Source: Solitalea koreensis
GTDB taxonomy: Bacteria > Bacteroidota > Bacteroidia > Sphingobacteriales > Sphingobacteriaceae
Direction: 5' to 3'
DNA: 64,000 nt
NCBI RefSeq assembly: GCF_900182575.1
Contig: NZ_FXSZ01000003.1
Coordinates: 1 to 64,000 of the forward strand
Shown: piece by piece, positions 25,874-34,734 of the stretch
Position numbering within the stretch: the first letter of the stretch is position 1
Layout: each line of letters opens with the position of its first letter
The notes under the pieces: generated by a model
The model's input: the letters and a program-made list of their open reading frames with translations, nothing else
The model's database searches: none
Told to the model about the DNA's origin: nothing
Program-made: the position numbers and the translations under genes

Positions 25874-25972
25874 AGTAGTCTCAAACACAAGTGTGGCTTG
25901 ATTTTGCGCTGCTGTTTATAATGACTTGAATGAAAACGTGGAACTTTTATCTAATCTCGATAATTTTCAGAT

Positions 25973-26563
25973 ATGACTCAAGACACTATAACTCAAGACC
26001 AGGGACTAACTCGATGCACCTGGGCTGGCACTGACGAACTTTACATAAAATACCACGATGAAGAATGGGGAAAAGAGGTGCGTGATGATAAAACATTGTT
26101 TGAGTTTTTATTGTTAGAAGGAGCGCAGGCGGGTTTGAGTTGGATTACCATTTTACGCCGGCGGGAAAACTACCGTAAGGCCTTCGCCGATTTTGATGTT
26201 GAAAAAGTAGCGAAGTTTGACCATACAGATGTAGAACGGTTACTAAATGATGAAGGAATTATTCGTAATCGCTTGAAGATTTTATCAGCCATCAACAATG
26301 CCAAGCTCTTCATCGAAATTCAAAAAGAGTATGGCTCGTTCAGCAAGTATATGTGGGGCTTTTTGCCCAATCAACAGCCAATTGTGAACAATTGGAAAAG
26401 CATGAAAGAAATTCCTGCAAGAACGGAAGTTTCGGATGCTATTTCCAAAGACATGAAGAAGAGAGGCTTTACGTTTTTCGGAACCACAATTTGTTATGCT
26501 CATATGCAGGCCACCGGCATGATAAATGATCATATTATTGATTGCTTTATACGAAAGCACTAA
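25973..26563 (+). CDS. tag: DNA-3-methyladenine glycosylase I
   Basis: A 196-aa helix-hairpin-helix glycosylase that excises 3-methyladenine from DNA. The structural zinc ligands of the Tag family are visible: Cys in TRCTWAG and His in YHDEEWG at the N-terminus, His and Cys in INDHIIDCF at the C-terminus. The catalytic-region motif EGAQAGLSWITILRRR is intact. A ten-residue N-terminal extension precedes the Cys. Adjacent genes are for an AhpD-like protein and an EamA exporter. Confidence 0.95.
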   Translation: MTQDTITQDQGLTRCTWAGTDELYIKYHDEEWGKEVRDDKTLFEFLLLEGAQAGLSWITILRRRENYRKAFADFDVEKVAKFDHTDVERLLNDEGIIRNRLKILSAINNAKLFIEIQKEYGSFSKYMWGFLPNQQPIVNNWKSMKEIPARTEVSDAISKDMKKRGFTFFGTTICYAHMQATGMINDHIIDCFIRKH

Positions 26564-26603
26564 TTGAATCCTTAATTTTATTGAATAGTAAATACACGGA
26601 TAA

Positions 26604-27530
26604 ATGAACGAAGGAGCAGCCCCCAATAAATGGCTTATTGCTTTAGCATTTGCCGCTATCTACCTTATTTGGGGCTCTACCTATTTGGCTATCCTAATTG
26701 CGTTGAAAAGCATTACTCCGTTTTTAATGGCATGTATGCGATTTTTTATTGCAGGTGTGTTTTTATCAGCATGGTGTATATTAAAAAAAGAAAAGGCCCC
26801 CTCTATAAAATCCATACAAAAGAACGCGATTAGTGGTGTTTTAATGTTGTCTATAGGCTCTGGGTCGGTTATCTGGGCCGAACAATACTTACCGTCGGGC
26901 ACCACAGCCATAATCGTAGCAACCTTACCCTTTTGGTTCATACTGCTTGATAAAAAGCAATGGGCGAATTATTTCTCTGATAAACTAATTATTCTAGGGG
27001 TGTTACTTGGTTTTGGCGGGGTGATTTTATTATTCGGAGGAATCGGTGCGACCAAACAGCATATATCCGAACGAGAAATGATGCAGATAATTAGCGTATT
27101 CGTTTTGGTAGGAGCAGGAATAGCATGGGTGTTTGGTTCATTGTATGCTAAATACAAGCCCACTACTGATTCAACAATGATAAATGTAAGTATCCAGTTA
27201 TTAGTTTCAGGGGTATTTAGTTTACTGGCCAGTTTAATTGCAGGAGAATTGAGCATATTTTCTTTTAAATCAGTTACACATGATGCATGGCTGGCTCTGT
27301 TATACTTGGCCATAATGGGATCGCTGGTAGCCTATATTTCCTATGTTTGGTTAATAACAGTTTGTCCGCCGGTACAAGTGGGAACCTATGCCTATGTAAA
27401 CCCGGTTATTGCTGTGGTGCTGGGTGGGTTATTTGCCAATGAACCTTTCACATTAAAACAAATACTAGCATTAGGTGTCATTTTAATCGGAGTATTGTTT
27501 GTCAATCTTCCTAAGTACAAGACTTTATAA
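26604..27530 (+). CDS. EamA/DMT-superfamily exporter
   Basis: A 308-aa inner-membrane protein with ten predicted helices in two EamA repeats (about 15-145 and 165-300). The family motifs IYLIWGSTYLAI at the first helix and the Pro-rich QVGTYAYVNPVIAVVLGG near residue 260 are clear. Members export metabolites such as amino acids or nucleotides. The substrate is unknown. A small ABM-like gene follows after 8 bp and may be co-transcribed. Confidence 0.92.
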   Translation: MNEGAAPNKWLIALAFAAIYLIWGSTYLAILIALKSITPFLMACMRFFIAGVFLSAWCILKKEKAPSIKSIQKNAISGVLMLSIGSGSVIWAEQYLPSGTTAIIVATLPFWFILLDKKQWANYFSDKLIILGVLLGFGGVILLFGGIGATKQHISEREMMQIISVFVLVGAGIAWVFGSLYAKYKPTTDSTMINVSIQLLVSGVFSLLASLIAGELSIFSFKSVTHDAWLALLYLAIMGSLVAYISYVWLITVCPPVQVGTYAYVNPVIAVVLGGLFANEPFTLKQILALGVILIGVLFVNLPKYKTL

Positions 27531-27538
27531 ATAGCAAA

Positions 27539-27844
27539 ATGATCACAAGAATATGGCATGGAAAAACTAAGGCCTCTGATGCTGATGCTTATCTTGATTT
27601 TTTACTTAAAACCGGCACTAAAGATTATAGAGCTACCCCAGGCAACATTGAAGTAAAAGTCTGGAGAAAAATTAAAGCAAATATTGCTCATTTTTGGACG
27701 GTTTCAACCTGGGACAATTACGAAAGTATTAAAGCATTTGCTGGAGAAGATGTTGAAAAAGCCAAGTATTATCCTGAAGATAATAACTTTCTGCTTGAAT
27801 TTGAGCCAACTGTTTTACATTGCGAAACATTTAATGTGAAGTGA
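27539..27844 (+). CDS. Dimeric alpha/beta-barrel (ABM-like) small protein
   Basis: A 101-aa protein with a ferredoxin-like fold pattern. It opens with MITRIWHGKTK, a strand plus basic loop. The middle resembles antibiotic-biosynthesis-monooxygenase-like proteins (FWTVSTWDNYESIKAFAG). Homologues are annotated as hypothetical or ABM-domain proteins, and activity is usually unproven. It follows the EamA exporter by 8 bp. Confidence 0.8.
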   Translation: MITRIWHGKTKASDADAYLDFLLKTGTKDYRATPGNIEVKVWRKIKANIAHFWTVSTWDNYESIKAFAGEDVEKAKYYPEDNNFLLEFEPTVLHCETFNVK

Positions 27845-27911
27845 GCTATAATTGGCTATGTAGGTAGGTTGAGGCCAAAAACTTTCCGCATACAACTTTT
27901 GAACTTATACT

Positions 27912-27919
27912 TACATTTG
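27912..27919 (+). promoter_or_regulatory. -7 promoter box (TACATTTG) of polA
   Basis: An exact TAnnTTTG match 23 bp before the GTG start of polA. Confidence 0.5.
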
Positions 27920-27942
27920 CTAAAACCACAAAATAACAATCT

Positions 27943-30774
27943 GTGACTAAGAAGTTATTCCTACTTGACGGCATGGCCTTGATTTACCGTGCCCATTTTG
28001 CATTGAGTAAAAACCCTCGTTTTACAGCTTCTGGTATAAACACCTCGGCGATGATGGGTTTTACCAATACCCTTTTAGAAGTATTAAAAAAAGAAAATCC
28101 TACGCATATGGCGGTGGTATTCGACACTTCTGCCCCAACCGAACGCCATTCTGACTTTGAACATTATAAAGCGCATCGTGAGGCTATGCCAGAAGATTTG
28201 GCCGCAGCCATGCCTTACGTGAAACGTATTATCGAAGGCTTTAATATTCCGGTAATTACTTCTGATGGTTATGAAGCCGATGATATTATCGGAACGCTGG
28301 CCAAAAAAGCTGAGCAAGCCGGATTCATTACCTACATGATGACTCCTGACAAAGACTTCGCACAATTGGTAACCGACAACATCTATATCTATAAACCAGC
28401 GCGTATGGGGAATGGTATAGAAATTATGGGCGTTCAAGAAGTGCTTTCGAAATGGGAAGTTGAACGCGTGGAGCAAGTGGTCGATATTTTAGGGCTTTGG
28501 GGCGATGCCGTTGATAACATCCCAGGCATCCCAGGAATTGGAGAGAAAACAGCCAAGCTCTTAATTCAGAAATATGGCTCAATGGAGCGCATTTTTGAAA
28601 ATACACATGAACTTAAAGGAAAGCAGAAGGAGAATGTAGAGAATTTTAAAGATCAGGGCCTGCTATCAAAAAAACTGGCTACCATCCTGTTAAATGCACC
28701 AATTGAACTGGATGAGGAGCATCTAAGAATTAAGAGTCCGAGCAAGGAATTACTGGAACCTGTTTTTGCAGAACTCGAGTTTCGTACCATTGGCCGCCGT
28801 GTGTTTGGCGAAACCTTTACGGTTACCGGAGGAGGAGCCTTGCAGAACCCTAATCAGCAAACCGATCTTTTTGGTAATCCGGTTAGCGGTGCAGCGGTTT
28901 CCTCTATTCGCAAAGCTGAAGAAGTTTTGGTAGAAGAAATAAATGAGAAAACCTCCGATTTTAAAACCATCCATAGTACAGAACATAATTACCTGATACT
29001 TCATACAGCTGAACAGCGTAAACAACTGATCACTGATTTGGCATTACAAGCAGCTATCAGTTTTGATACGGAAACCACCGGAACAGATGCTAATAATGCG
29101 GAGTTGGTAGGCCTTTCATTCTCCTGGAAAAAAGGAGAGGCTTTTTATGTTCCCATTCCAGAAAATCAGGAAGAAGCGCAACGTATCGTTCATGAGTTCA
29201 AGGCAGTATTTGAAAGTCCGGCTATTGAAAAGATCGGCCAAAACATTAAGTATGATGTTTTAATATTGAAATGGTACGGTATAGAGGTGCAAGGAAAACT
29301 TTTTGATACCATGCTGGCTCATTATCTGATTGATGCCGACACACGTCATAACATGGATTTTCTTTCGGAATCTTACCTGAATTATAAACCCATTTCCATT
29401 ACCGAGCTTATCGGCAAAAAAGGGAAAGATCAGGAGAATATGCGTACTGTCGAAGTTGAAAAAGCAGGGGAATATGCTGCTGAAGATGCCGATGTTACCT
29501 TGCAACTAAGAGATGCCTTTACTCCGATTCTTTCCAATCTAAATGCGATTAAACTGGCCGAAGAGGTGGAAAATCCATTGGTGTATGTATTGGCTGATAT
29601 CGAAAAAGAAGGCATCCGGATTGATGAAGCAGGCTTAGCCGAGTATTCAAAAGAACTGAAACATGATATCCATAGACTAGAAAAACAGATCTATGAAAAG
29701 GCAGGCTTAAAGTTCAATATCGCTTCGCCAAAGCAATTGGGTGAAGTGCTGTTTGATAAATTGCAACTCGATCCGAAAGCGAAGAAAACCAAAACCGGCC
29801 AATACCAGACCGGAGAAGATGTGCTGACCGCATTAGCGCCAAAACACGAAATGGTACAGGATGTTCTTGATTTCCGTCAGTTGCAAAAGCTAAAATCGAC
29901 TTATGTTGATGCTTTGCCATTGATGATCAATCCGCGTACGGGACGTGTTCACAGTTCGTTTAACCAGGCTGTCGCGGCTACAGGAAGGTTGAGTTCTAAT
30001 AATCCGAACCTTCAGAATATTCCGATCCGTACCGAAAAAGGTCGTGAGGTGCGCAGGGCGTTTATCGCTAAGGATAATGATCATGTATTGTTATCTGCCG
30101 ATTATTCGCAAATCGAATTGCGCATCATCGCCGAGATCAGCAAAGATGAAGGGATGATGGATGCCTTCATACAAGGTTTGGACATTCACCGCGCGACAGC
30201 CGCCAAAGTGTATGGACTTTCTTTGGATGAAGTAACCAGCGAGCAACGTAGAAATGCGAAAGCGGTAAACTTCGGAATCATCTACGGACAATCGGCTTTT
30301 GGACTTTCGCAAAACCTGGGCATTCCACGTAAAGAAGCGGCTGAGATCATCGATAATTATTTTATTCAGTATCCGCGAATTAAGCAGTACATGCATGATA
30401 CGATCAATTTTGCACGTGAACAAGGTTTTGTTGAAACCATTTTGGGCCGCAGAAGGTATTTGAGAGACATCACATCGGCCAATGCTACCGTGCGTGGCTT
30501 TGCCGAACGAAATGCCATCAATGCTCCGATTCAAGGGTCAGCAGCTGACATGATTAAAGTAGCCATGATCAATATTCACCGTGAACTGAAAGCGCAAAAA
30601 GTGGAAACCAAAATGATTTTGCAGGTGCATGATGAGTTGGTGTTCGATGTGCCAAAATCAGAAATAGAGCAAGTGCGCCCAATCATTGAAGAACAAATGA
30701 AATCGGCCATTAAAATGGAAGTGCCTATTTTGGTTGAAAGCGGTATTGGGCAGAATTGGTTAGAAGCGCATTAA
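27943..30774 (+). CDS. polA: DNA polymerase I
   Basis: A 943-aa three-domain polymerase for Okazaki processing and repair. 5'-nuclease domain: residues ~1-290 (LLDGMALIYRAHFA, then GYEADDIIGTLA). 3'-5' proofreading domain: ~350-530 with ExoI SFDTETTGTD intact. Polymerase domain: ~570-943 with motif A LSADYSQIELRI, the O-helix RRNAKAVNFGIIYG and motif C QVHDELVFD. It starts with GTG immediately preceding TKKLFLLDG, the expected N-terminus. Followed by a strong terminator. Confidence 0.97.
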   Translation: MTKKLFLLDGMALIYRAHFALSKNPRFTASGINTSAMMGFTNTLLEVLKKENPTHMAVVFDTSAPTERHSDFEHYKAHREAMPEDLAAAMPYVKRIIEGFNIPVITSDGYEADDIIGTLAKKAEQAGFITYMMTPDKDFAQLVTDNIYIYKPARMGNGIEIMGVQEVLSKWEVERVEQVVDILGLWGDAVDNIPGIPGIGEKTAKLLIQKYGSMERIFENTHELKGKQKENVENFKDQGLLSKKLATILLNAPIELDEEHLRIKSPSKELLEPVFAELEFRTIGRRVFGETFTVTGGGALQNPNQQTDLFGNPVSGAAVSSIRKAEEVLVEEINEKTSDFKTIHSTEHNYLILHTAEQRKQLITDLALQAAISFDTETTGTDANNAELVGLSFSWKKGEAFYVPIPENQEEAQRIVHEFKAVFESPAIEKIGQNIKYDVLILKWYGIEVQGKLFDTMLAHYLIDADTRHNMDFLSESYLNYKPISITELIGKKGKDQENMRTVEVEKAGEYAAEDADVTLQLRDAFTPILSNLNAIKLAEEVENPLVYVLADIEKEGIRIDEAGLAEYSKELKHDIHRLEKQIYEKAGLKFNIASPKQLGEVLFDKLQLDPKAKKTKTGQYQTGEDVLTALAPKHEMVQDVLDFRQLQKLKSTYVDALPLMINPRTGRVHSSFNQAVAATGRLSSNNPNLQNIPIRTEKGREVRRAFIAKDNDHVLLSADYSQIELRIIAEISKDEGMMDAFIQGLDIHRATAAKVYGLSLDEVTSEQRRNAKAVNFGIIYGQSAFGLSQNLGIPRKEAAEIIDNYFIQYPRIKQYMHDTINFAREQGFVETILGRRRYLRDITSANATVRGFAERNAINAPIQGSAADMIKVAMINIHRELKAQKVETKMILQVHDELVFDVPKSEIEQVRPIIEEQMKSAIKMEVPILVESGIGQNWLEAH

Positions 30775-30850
30775 GAAATAGCCTGAAGGATTTTTTGAAA
30801 CAACCTGCGTTGTTCTCAAACTGTGCACTGTATAATGAAAATGCTAAGCA

Positions 30851-30886
30851 CCCTTGCCAAATTGGCAAGGGCTTCTTTTTTGTTGA
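30851..30886 (+). terminator. Terminator after polA
   Basis: Perfect 10-bp arms (CCCTTGCCAA / TTGGCAAGGG) around a single A, followed by a T6 run. Confidence 0.85.
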
Positions 30887-31107
30887 AAAAACCCAAACGG
30901 TCCTGAGAACCTAATTAGATGAAGTCCATTGGGCAAGCAGGACCATTTAACAAAGTTAGAAGAGTTAAGCCCCTGAGAATTGAATGAACGATTTTCAGTT
31001 TTTTTCATACTGAACGCGTAGAAAAGCAGTTGAATGGCCGTTTTCACCTTTTGCCCTTTTTTGCTTAATTCCATGGTCGGCAGTTTCTAAGCAGGTTAAC
31101 TTCGTAT

Positions 31108-31348
31108 CCTAACCGGGTTACCCTTCCAACCTAACAAGGTTACCCTCCAGACCTAACCTGGTTACCCTCCGGACCTAATCTGGTTACCCTTCCAGATCAA
31201 CCTGGTTACCCTCCGAACCTAAGCTGATTTCCCCCAGGCCTAACAAGGTTACCCTCCGAACCTAAGCTGGTTACCCTCCAGGCCTAACCTGGTTACCCTT
31301 CGAACCTAAGCCGGTTACACTCCGAGCCTAACCAGGTTGCCCCGCTCT
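31108..31348. repeat. Imperfect 21-23-bp tandem repeat array, 11 units
   Basis: Eleven direct repeats starting at 31108, 31130, 31152, 31174, 31197, 31218, 31239, 31261, 31283, 31305 and 31327. Each begins CCTAA and has a core close to AACCTGGTTACCCTCC. Units are 22 bp except for one of 23 bp and two of 21 bp. The AACC-T-GGTTA part is palindromic. In several units the left half varies (AACAAGG, AAGCTGG, AATCTGG) while GGTTACCCT is nearly fixed. A degenerate twelfth copy may lie at 31086-31107. The period is not a multiple of three, so it is not a coding repeat. It sits between polA and the trehalase gene and runs directly into a recombinase fragment. Confidence 0.93.
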
Positions 31349-31455
31349 CAAAGTTTATTAGGACATGGCAGCAACAAAACCACTGAAATATACACGCACA
31401 TTTCCACCAAAGGTTTTGACCAGATAAAAGTCCGTTAGACAAGCTGAATATTTAA
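31346..31455 (+). pseudogene. C-terminal remnant of a tyrosine recombinase
   Basis: From 31346 the frame reads SQSLLGHGSNKTTEIYTHISTKGF, the catalytic tail of a Bacteroidota phage-type integrase. The GH of the second catalytic His and the nucleophile Tyr in EIYTH are both kept. The frame breaks after DQIK at a shortened A-run. Deleting-frame correction restores SPLDKLNI and a stop at 31455. Everything upstream of SQSLLGH is missing and replaced by the tandem array. It cannot be functional. Confidence 0.8.
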
Positions 31456-31603
31456 AAGAATAGCTACTTGTATGGAGACAAATACTTGGTGAATTTACAA
31501 CACACATAAGAACTTCAATTCGGGCTTTGTATTATATTTCTACTTTCAAGTCTTTGGAAATGACCTTTTATTGGTATTTTGATACTGGTAAAAGAATCTT
31601 CGC

Positions 31604-33142
31604 ATGAAAAAACTACTTCTGGTTTTCATCGCAACATTAAGTCTGTTTTGGGGAGGTAAAACATCCGCTCAAATTAATCCTGTTGTTGAATACGAGGAAC
31701 TTTTTAAAGCCGTTCAGCAAGGTCAGATTTTTTCTGATCAAAAGAAATTTGTGGATTGTAAGCCGAAGTTTTCACCGGAAGTTATTCGTAAAAAATACCT
31801 GGACCAACGGGGAACATCCAACTTTAACTTAAAACAGTTTGTTGGTCAAAACTTCGACACCCTATTTCTTGATACTGCCGATGTATTAAGGCACATTGAC
31901 AACCTCTGGTCTGATTTAAGTCGAAGTGATAATCCCAATGCTCAAACCTCCTCTTTAATCCCACTTCCCAAACCGTATATCGTTCCAGGAGGAAGGTTCA
32001 GAGAAGTGTATTACTGGGACAGTTATTTTACCATGCTCGGTTTGCAGGAAGCCGGAAGAGTTGAGCTGATTGAAAACATGATTGATAATTTTGCCTACCT
32101 CATTGAGCAATACGGTCATATACCCAACGGAAACCGAACTTATTACTTGTCGCGCTCACAACCGCCCTTCTTTTCCCTGATGGTTGATTTATTGGCCGAA
32201 AGTAAAGGCGACTCCATCTACATAAAATATCTTCCCTCTCTCGAAAAGGAATATCAATTCTGGATGAAAGGAGCAGAACAATTATCCGCAAAAAAACATG
32301 CACAAGGCAGAGTGGTGCGGCTGGACAAGAATTCAATATTAAACCGTTATTGGGATGATTTAGCCGAGCCCCGGCCTGAATCCTATTTAATGGATGTTGA
32401 TGCAAAAAGTAAAACGAATACAGATTCATCTATTTACAGAGATATTCGCGCTGCAGCCGAATCCGGTTGGGATTTTAGCAGCCGTTGGTTTGAGGATAAA
32501 GCCTCCATCAAAACCATCTTCACCACTCAAATCATTCCGGTCGATTTAAATTGCTTGCTATATCAGCTGGAAACAACCTTGGCTAAAGCCTGCCGTTTGG
32601 CTCAACGAAATGATGCTAAAAACTATTCCGATAAAGCCGCACTCCGTAAAGCAGCCCTTCAAAAATACCTGTGGAATGAAAAGGACGGCTATTTTGTCGA
32701 CTATAACTTTAAAACAGGCCAACAGAATGACAATTACACCTTGGCTGGTGTATTTCCCTTGTTTTTTAACCTGGCTGATGAAAAACAAGCTAGTCGGCTT
32801 GCAGAAAGAATTAAGACTGATTTTTTAAAGGACGGTGGCCTGGTGACCACGAAAATTCATACGGGCGAACAATGGGATGCACCCAATGGATGGGCTCCCT
32901 TGCAGTGGATTGCTTATAAAGGCTTAAAAAACTACAAGGAAGACGCCTTGGCGACCACAATTGCTCAGCGTTGGATCAATTTGAACGTCAAGGTGTTTTT
33001 TGATACAAATAGAATGATGGAAAAATACGATGTGGTGGATCTAAACCGTATTGGTGGAGGTGGAGAATATAAATTGCAAGATGGTTTCGGCTGGACAAAC
33101 GGCGTATTTTTAAAACTGTGGAATGAGTTAAAGAGAAAATAA
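31604..33142 (+). CDS. treA: Periplasmic alpha,alpha-trehalase (GH37)
   Basis: A 512-aa secreted enzyme (signal peptide ending KTSAQ) that hydrolyses trehalose to two glucoses with inversion. GH37 signature 1, PGGRFREVYYWDSYF, is near residue 128. The catalytic acid Asp is in ESGWDFSSRW near 286-296. Signature 2, QWDAPNGWAPLQ, is near 423. The base Glu is in GGGGEYKLQDGFGWTNGV near the C-terminus. Length is normal. It heads a run of four plus-strand genes for carbohydrate enzymes. A possible weak promoter (TATTTTG) lies ~25 bp upstream. Confidence 0.95.
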   Translation: MKKLLLVFIATLSLFWGGKTSAQINPVVEYEELFKAVQQGQIFSDQKKFVDCKPKFSPEVIRKKYLDQRGTSNFNLKQFVGQNFDTLFLDTADVLRHIDNLWSDLSRSDNPNAQTSSLIPLPKPYIVPGGRFREVYYWDSYFTMLGLQEAGRVELIENMIDNFAYLIEQYGHIPNGNRTYYLSRSQPPFFSLMVDLLAESKGDSIYIKYLPSLEKEYQFWMKGAEQLSAKKHAQGRVVRLDKNSILNRYWDDLAEPRPESYLMDVDAKSKTNTDSSIYRDIRAAAESGWDFSSRWFEDKASIKTIFTTQIIPVDLNCLLYQLETTLAKACRLAQRNDAKNYSDKAALRKAALQKYLWNEKDGYFVDYNFKTGQQNDNYTLAGVFPLFFNLADEKQASRLAERIKTDFLKDGGLVTTKIHTGEQWDAPNGWAPLQWIAYKGLKNYKEDALATTIAQRWINLNVKVFFDTNRMMEKYDVVDLNRIGGGGEYKLQDGFGWTNGVFLKLWNELKRK

Positions 33143-33178
33143 TAAGTTTGTGGCACCAAAAAATCAATTAAGTAAACC

Positions 33179-34279
33179 ATGCGCAGAAAACTATTAATTA
33201 CCACACTGTTAATTCTTTCAACCTTAAAAATGTTCGCTCAAACCGAGTTGTATAAGAAGGAAAATGGCATTTTTAAACTTACTGAGGCAGGAGCTTCCCA
33301 CTTTGCAGCATTACCACTGAAATGTATGCAGCAGGAATATCCATATAAAACGGGCATCGTGTTTTTTGATTCGTCGTTGGTAACGGCACCCAAAAATTAT
33401 CATCCCGCCTTTTATGGATGCTTCGATTGGCACTCGAGTGTTCACGGCCATTGGATGTTGGTGAAGCTCTTGAAAATGTATCCTAATCTGCCTCAAGCTG
33501 CTGAAATTCGTTCTAAGTTGAAGCTAAATCTTACTGCAGCTAATATTGAAAAAGAAGTTCAGTTGTTCAAAAACAATGACAACAAAGCTTTTGAACGCAC
33601 ATACGGTTGGAGTTGGCTGTTACAGCTTTATGCTGAGTTACAGAGTTGGAATGATCCACTTGGGAAGGAACTTGCAGCAAACGTAAAACCATTGACCGCT
33701 CATTTTTCATCAAGTTATATAAATTATCTCCAAAAGTTAGTGTATCCAATCCGTGTTGGAGAACATACCAATCTTGCTTTCGGATTATCACTAGCATGGG
33801 ACTATGCAGTTGCTAATAATGATGCTCCTTTGCAGGCTTCTATAAAGGAAACTGCTATGCGCTTTTATTTTAACGATAAAGGCTGTCCGATGACTTGGGA
33901 ACCAAATGGCTCTGATTTTTTAAGCCCTTGTTTGGAGGAAGCCGATTTAATGTGGCGTATATTGCCTAAAGCTGAATACCAGAAATGGTTAAAAGGATTT
34001 CTTCCAGTTTTATTTCAACGAAATATTGTTTTAGAACCTGGAAAAGTACTCGACAGAACAGATGGCAAATTGGTTCATTTGGATGGTTTGAACTTGAGCC
34101 GTGCATGGTGCTTGTATGGAATTGCTCGTCATGCCGGAAAGAACAAAGAGTCTCTTATTCAATTGGCCAATAAACACATGGAAGAGGCATTGCCTCATGT
34201 TGCAAGCGGTGATTATGCCGGTGAGCACTGGCTGGCTTCTTTTGCCGTGTATGCGCTTACTGCTGAAGCGAATAAATAG
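33179..34279 (+). CDS. DUF2891 secreted protein
   Basis: A 366-aa protein with a signal peptide ending FAQ at residue 20. It matches the DUF2891 family: the conserved CFDWHSSVHGHWML near residue 80, FERTYGWSWLLQLY near residue 140, and RVGEHTNLAFGLSLAWDYA near 196 are all present. The all-helical composition is reminiscent of alpha/alpha-barrel sugar enzymes, but no activity is established. It lies 36 bp after the trehalase stop, so it is probably co-transcribed and periplasmic. Confidence 0.88.
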   Translation: MRRKLLITTLLILSTLKMFAQTELYKKENGIFKLTEAGASHFAALPLKCMQQEYPYKTGIVFFDSSLVTAPKNYHPAFYGCFDWHSSVHGHWMLVKLLKMYPNLPQAAEIRSKLKLNLTAANIEKEVQLFKNNDNKAFERTYGWSWLLQLYAELQSWNDPLGKELAANVKPLTAHFSSSYINYLQKLVYPIRVGEHTNLAFGLSLAWDYAVANNDAPLQASIKETAMRFYFNDKGCPMTWEPNGSDFLSPCLEEADLMWRILPKAEYQKWLKGFLPVLFQRNIVLEPGKVLDRTDGKLVHLDGLNLSRAWCLYGIARHAGKNKESLIQLANKHMEEALPHVASGDYAGEHWLASFAVYALTAEANK

Positions 34280-34302
34280 AAATGTATTATTGAAACTATA
34301 CG

Positions 34303-34330
34303 AAGGGAGGCCAGGATGCTTCCCTTTTTT
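34303..34330 (+). terminator. Terminator after the DUF2891 gene
   Basis: A short stem (AAGGGA / TCCCTT) with a 12-nt loop, followed by T6. Confidence 0.6.
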
Positions 34331-34734
34331 ATTAAATTGAACATCAAATGACGATATGCAACGCAAATCCTGAAGGCATTTCTGAATTGGCCAAGATTAT
34401 ACTGTTGACCAAATAACAGCTTGGATACAAAACTCATAAATTACAAAATGTTGAAAAATAGTAACGTTTTCAAAGGTTGAATTGAAGTATTTTGTCTCAC
34501 AACTAAAGAACAATTACTAACAGAATTCCAGGAGGTAGGTATTTATTATTGGAATCAAAACATTCAATGACTCATTTAAGTAAAACTGTAATTAAAATTT
34601 AACAGCAGGATGAACTTAATTGGTTGCTTAAACCCATTAAGTTAAAAACGTCTCCAAGTAATAAAATCAGAGTTATACAAAATAATTTAAACCTAATCCT
34701 AACAGCTCTAAATGAGGTTAAAAACATCATTGTT
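34331..34734. other. 404-bp leader/spacer before the GH2 gene
   Basis: No gene or recognised coding remnant. It is A/T-rich and contains the 13-bp inverted repeat at 34613-34643 that is listed separately. No clear TAnnTTTG box was found. Confidence 0.5.
34613..34643. promoter_or_regulatory. 13-bp inverted repeat in the GH2 leader (candidate operator or mRNA hairpin)
   Basis: Arms 34613-34625 (AACTTAATTGGTT) and 34631-34643 (AACCCATTAAGTT) pair at 12 of 13 positions around GCTTA. It lies 92 bp before the GH2 ATG. No T-run follows, so it is not a terminator. Confidence 0.5.

Noticed and set aside
30844..31074. A 76-codon minus-strand frame next to the tandem array
   Set aside because: Its 3' end is the polA terminator hairpin, no upstream promoter or SD is seen, and the composition is not convincing. 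It might be a relic, but I cannot support a gene.
31108..31348. The tandem array as a CRISPR
   Set aside because: Units are contiguous direct repeats without unique spacers of constant length, and no cas gene is present.
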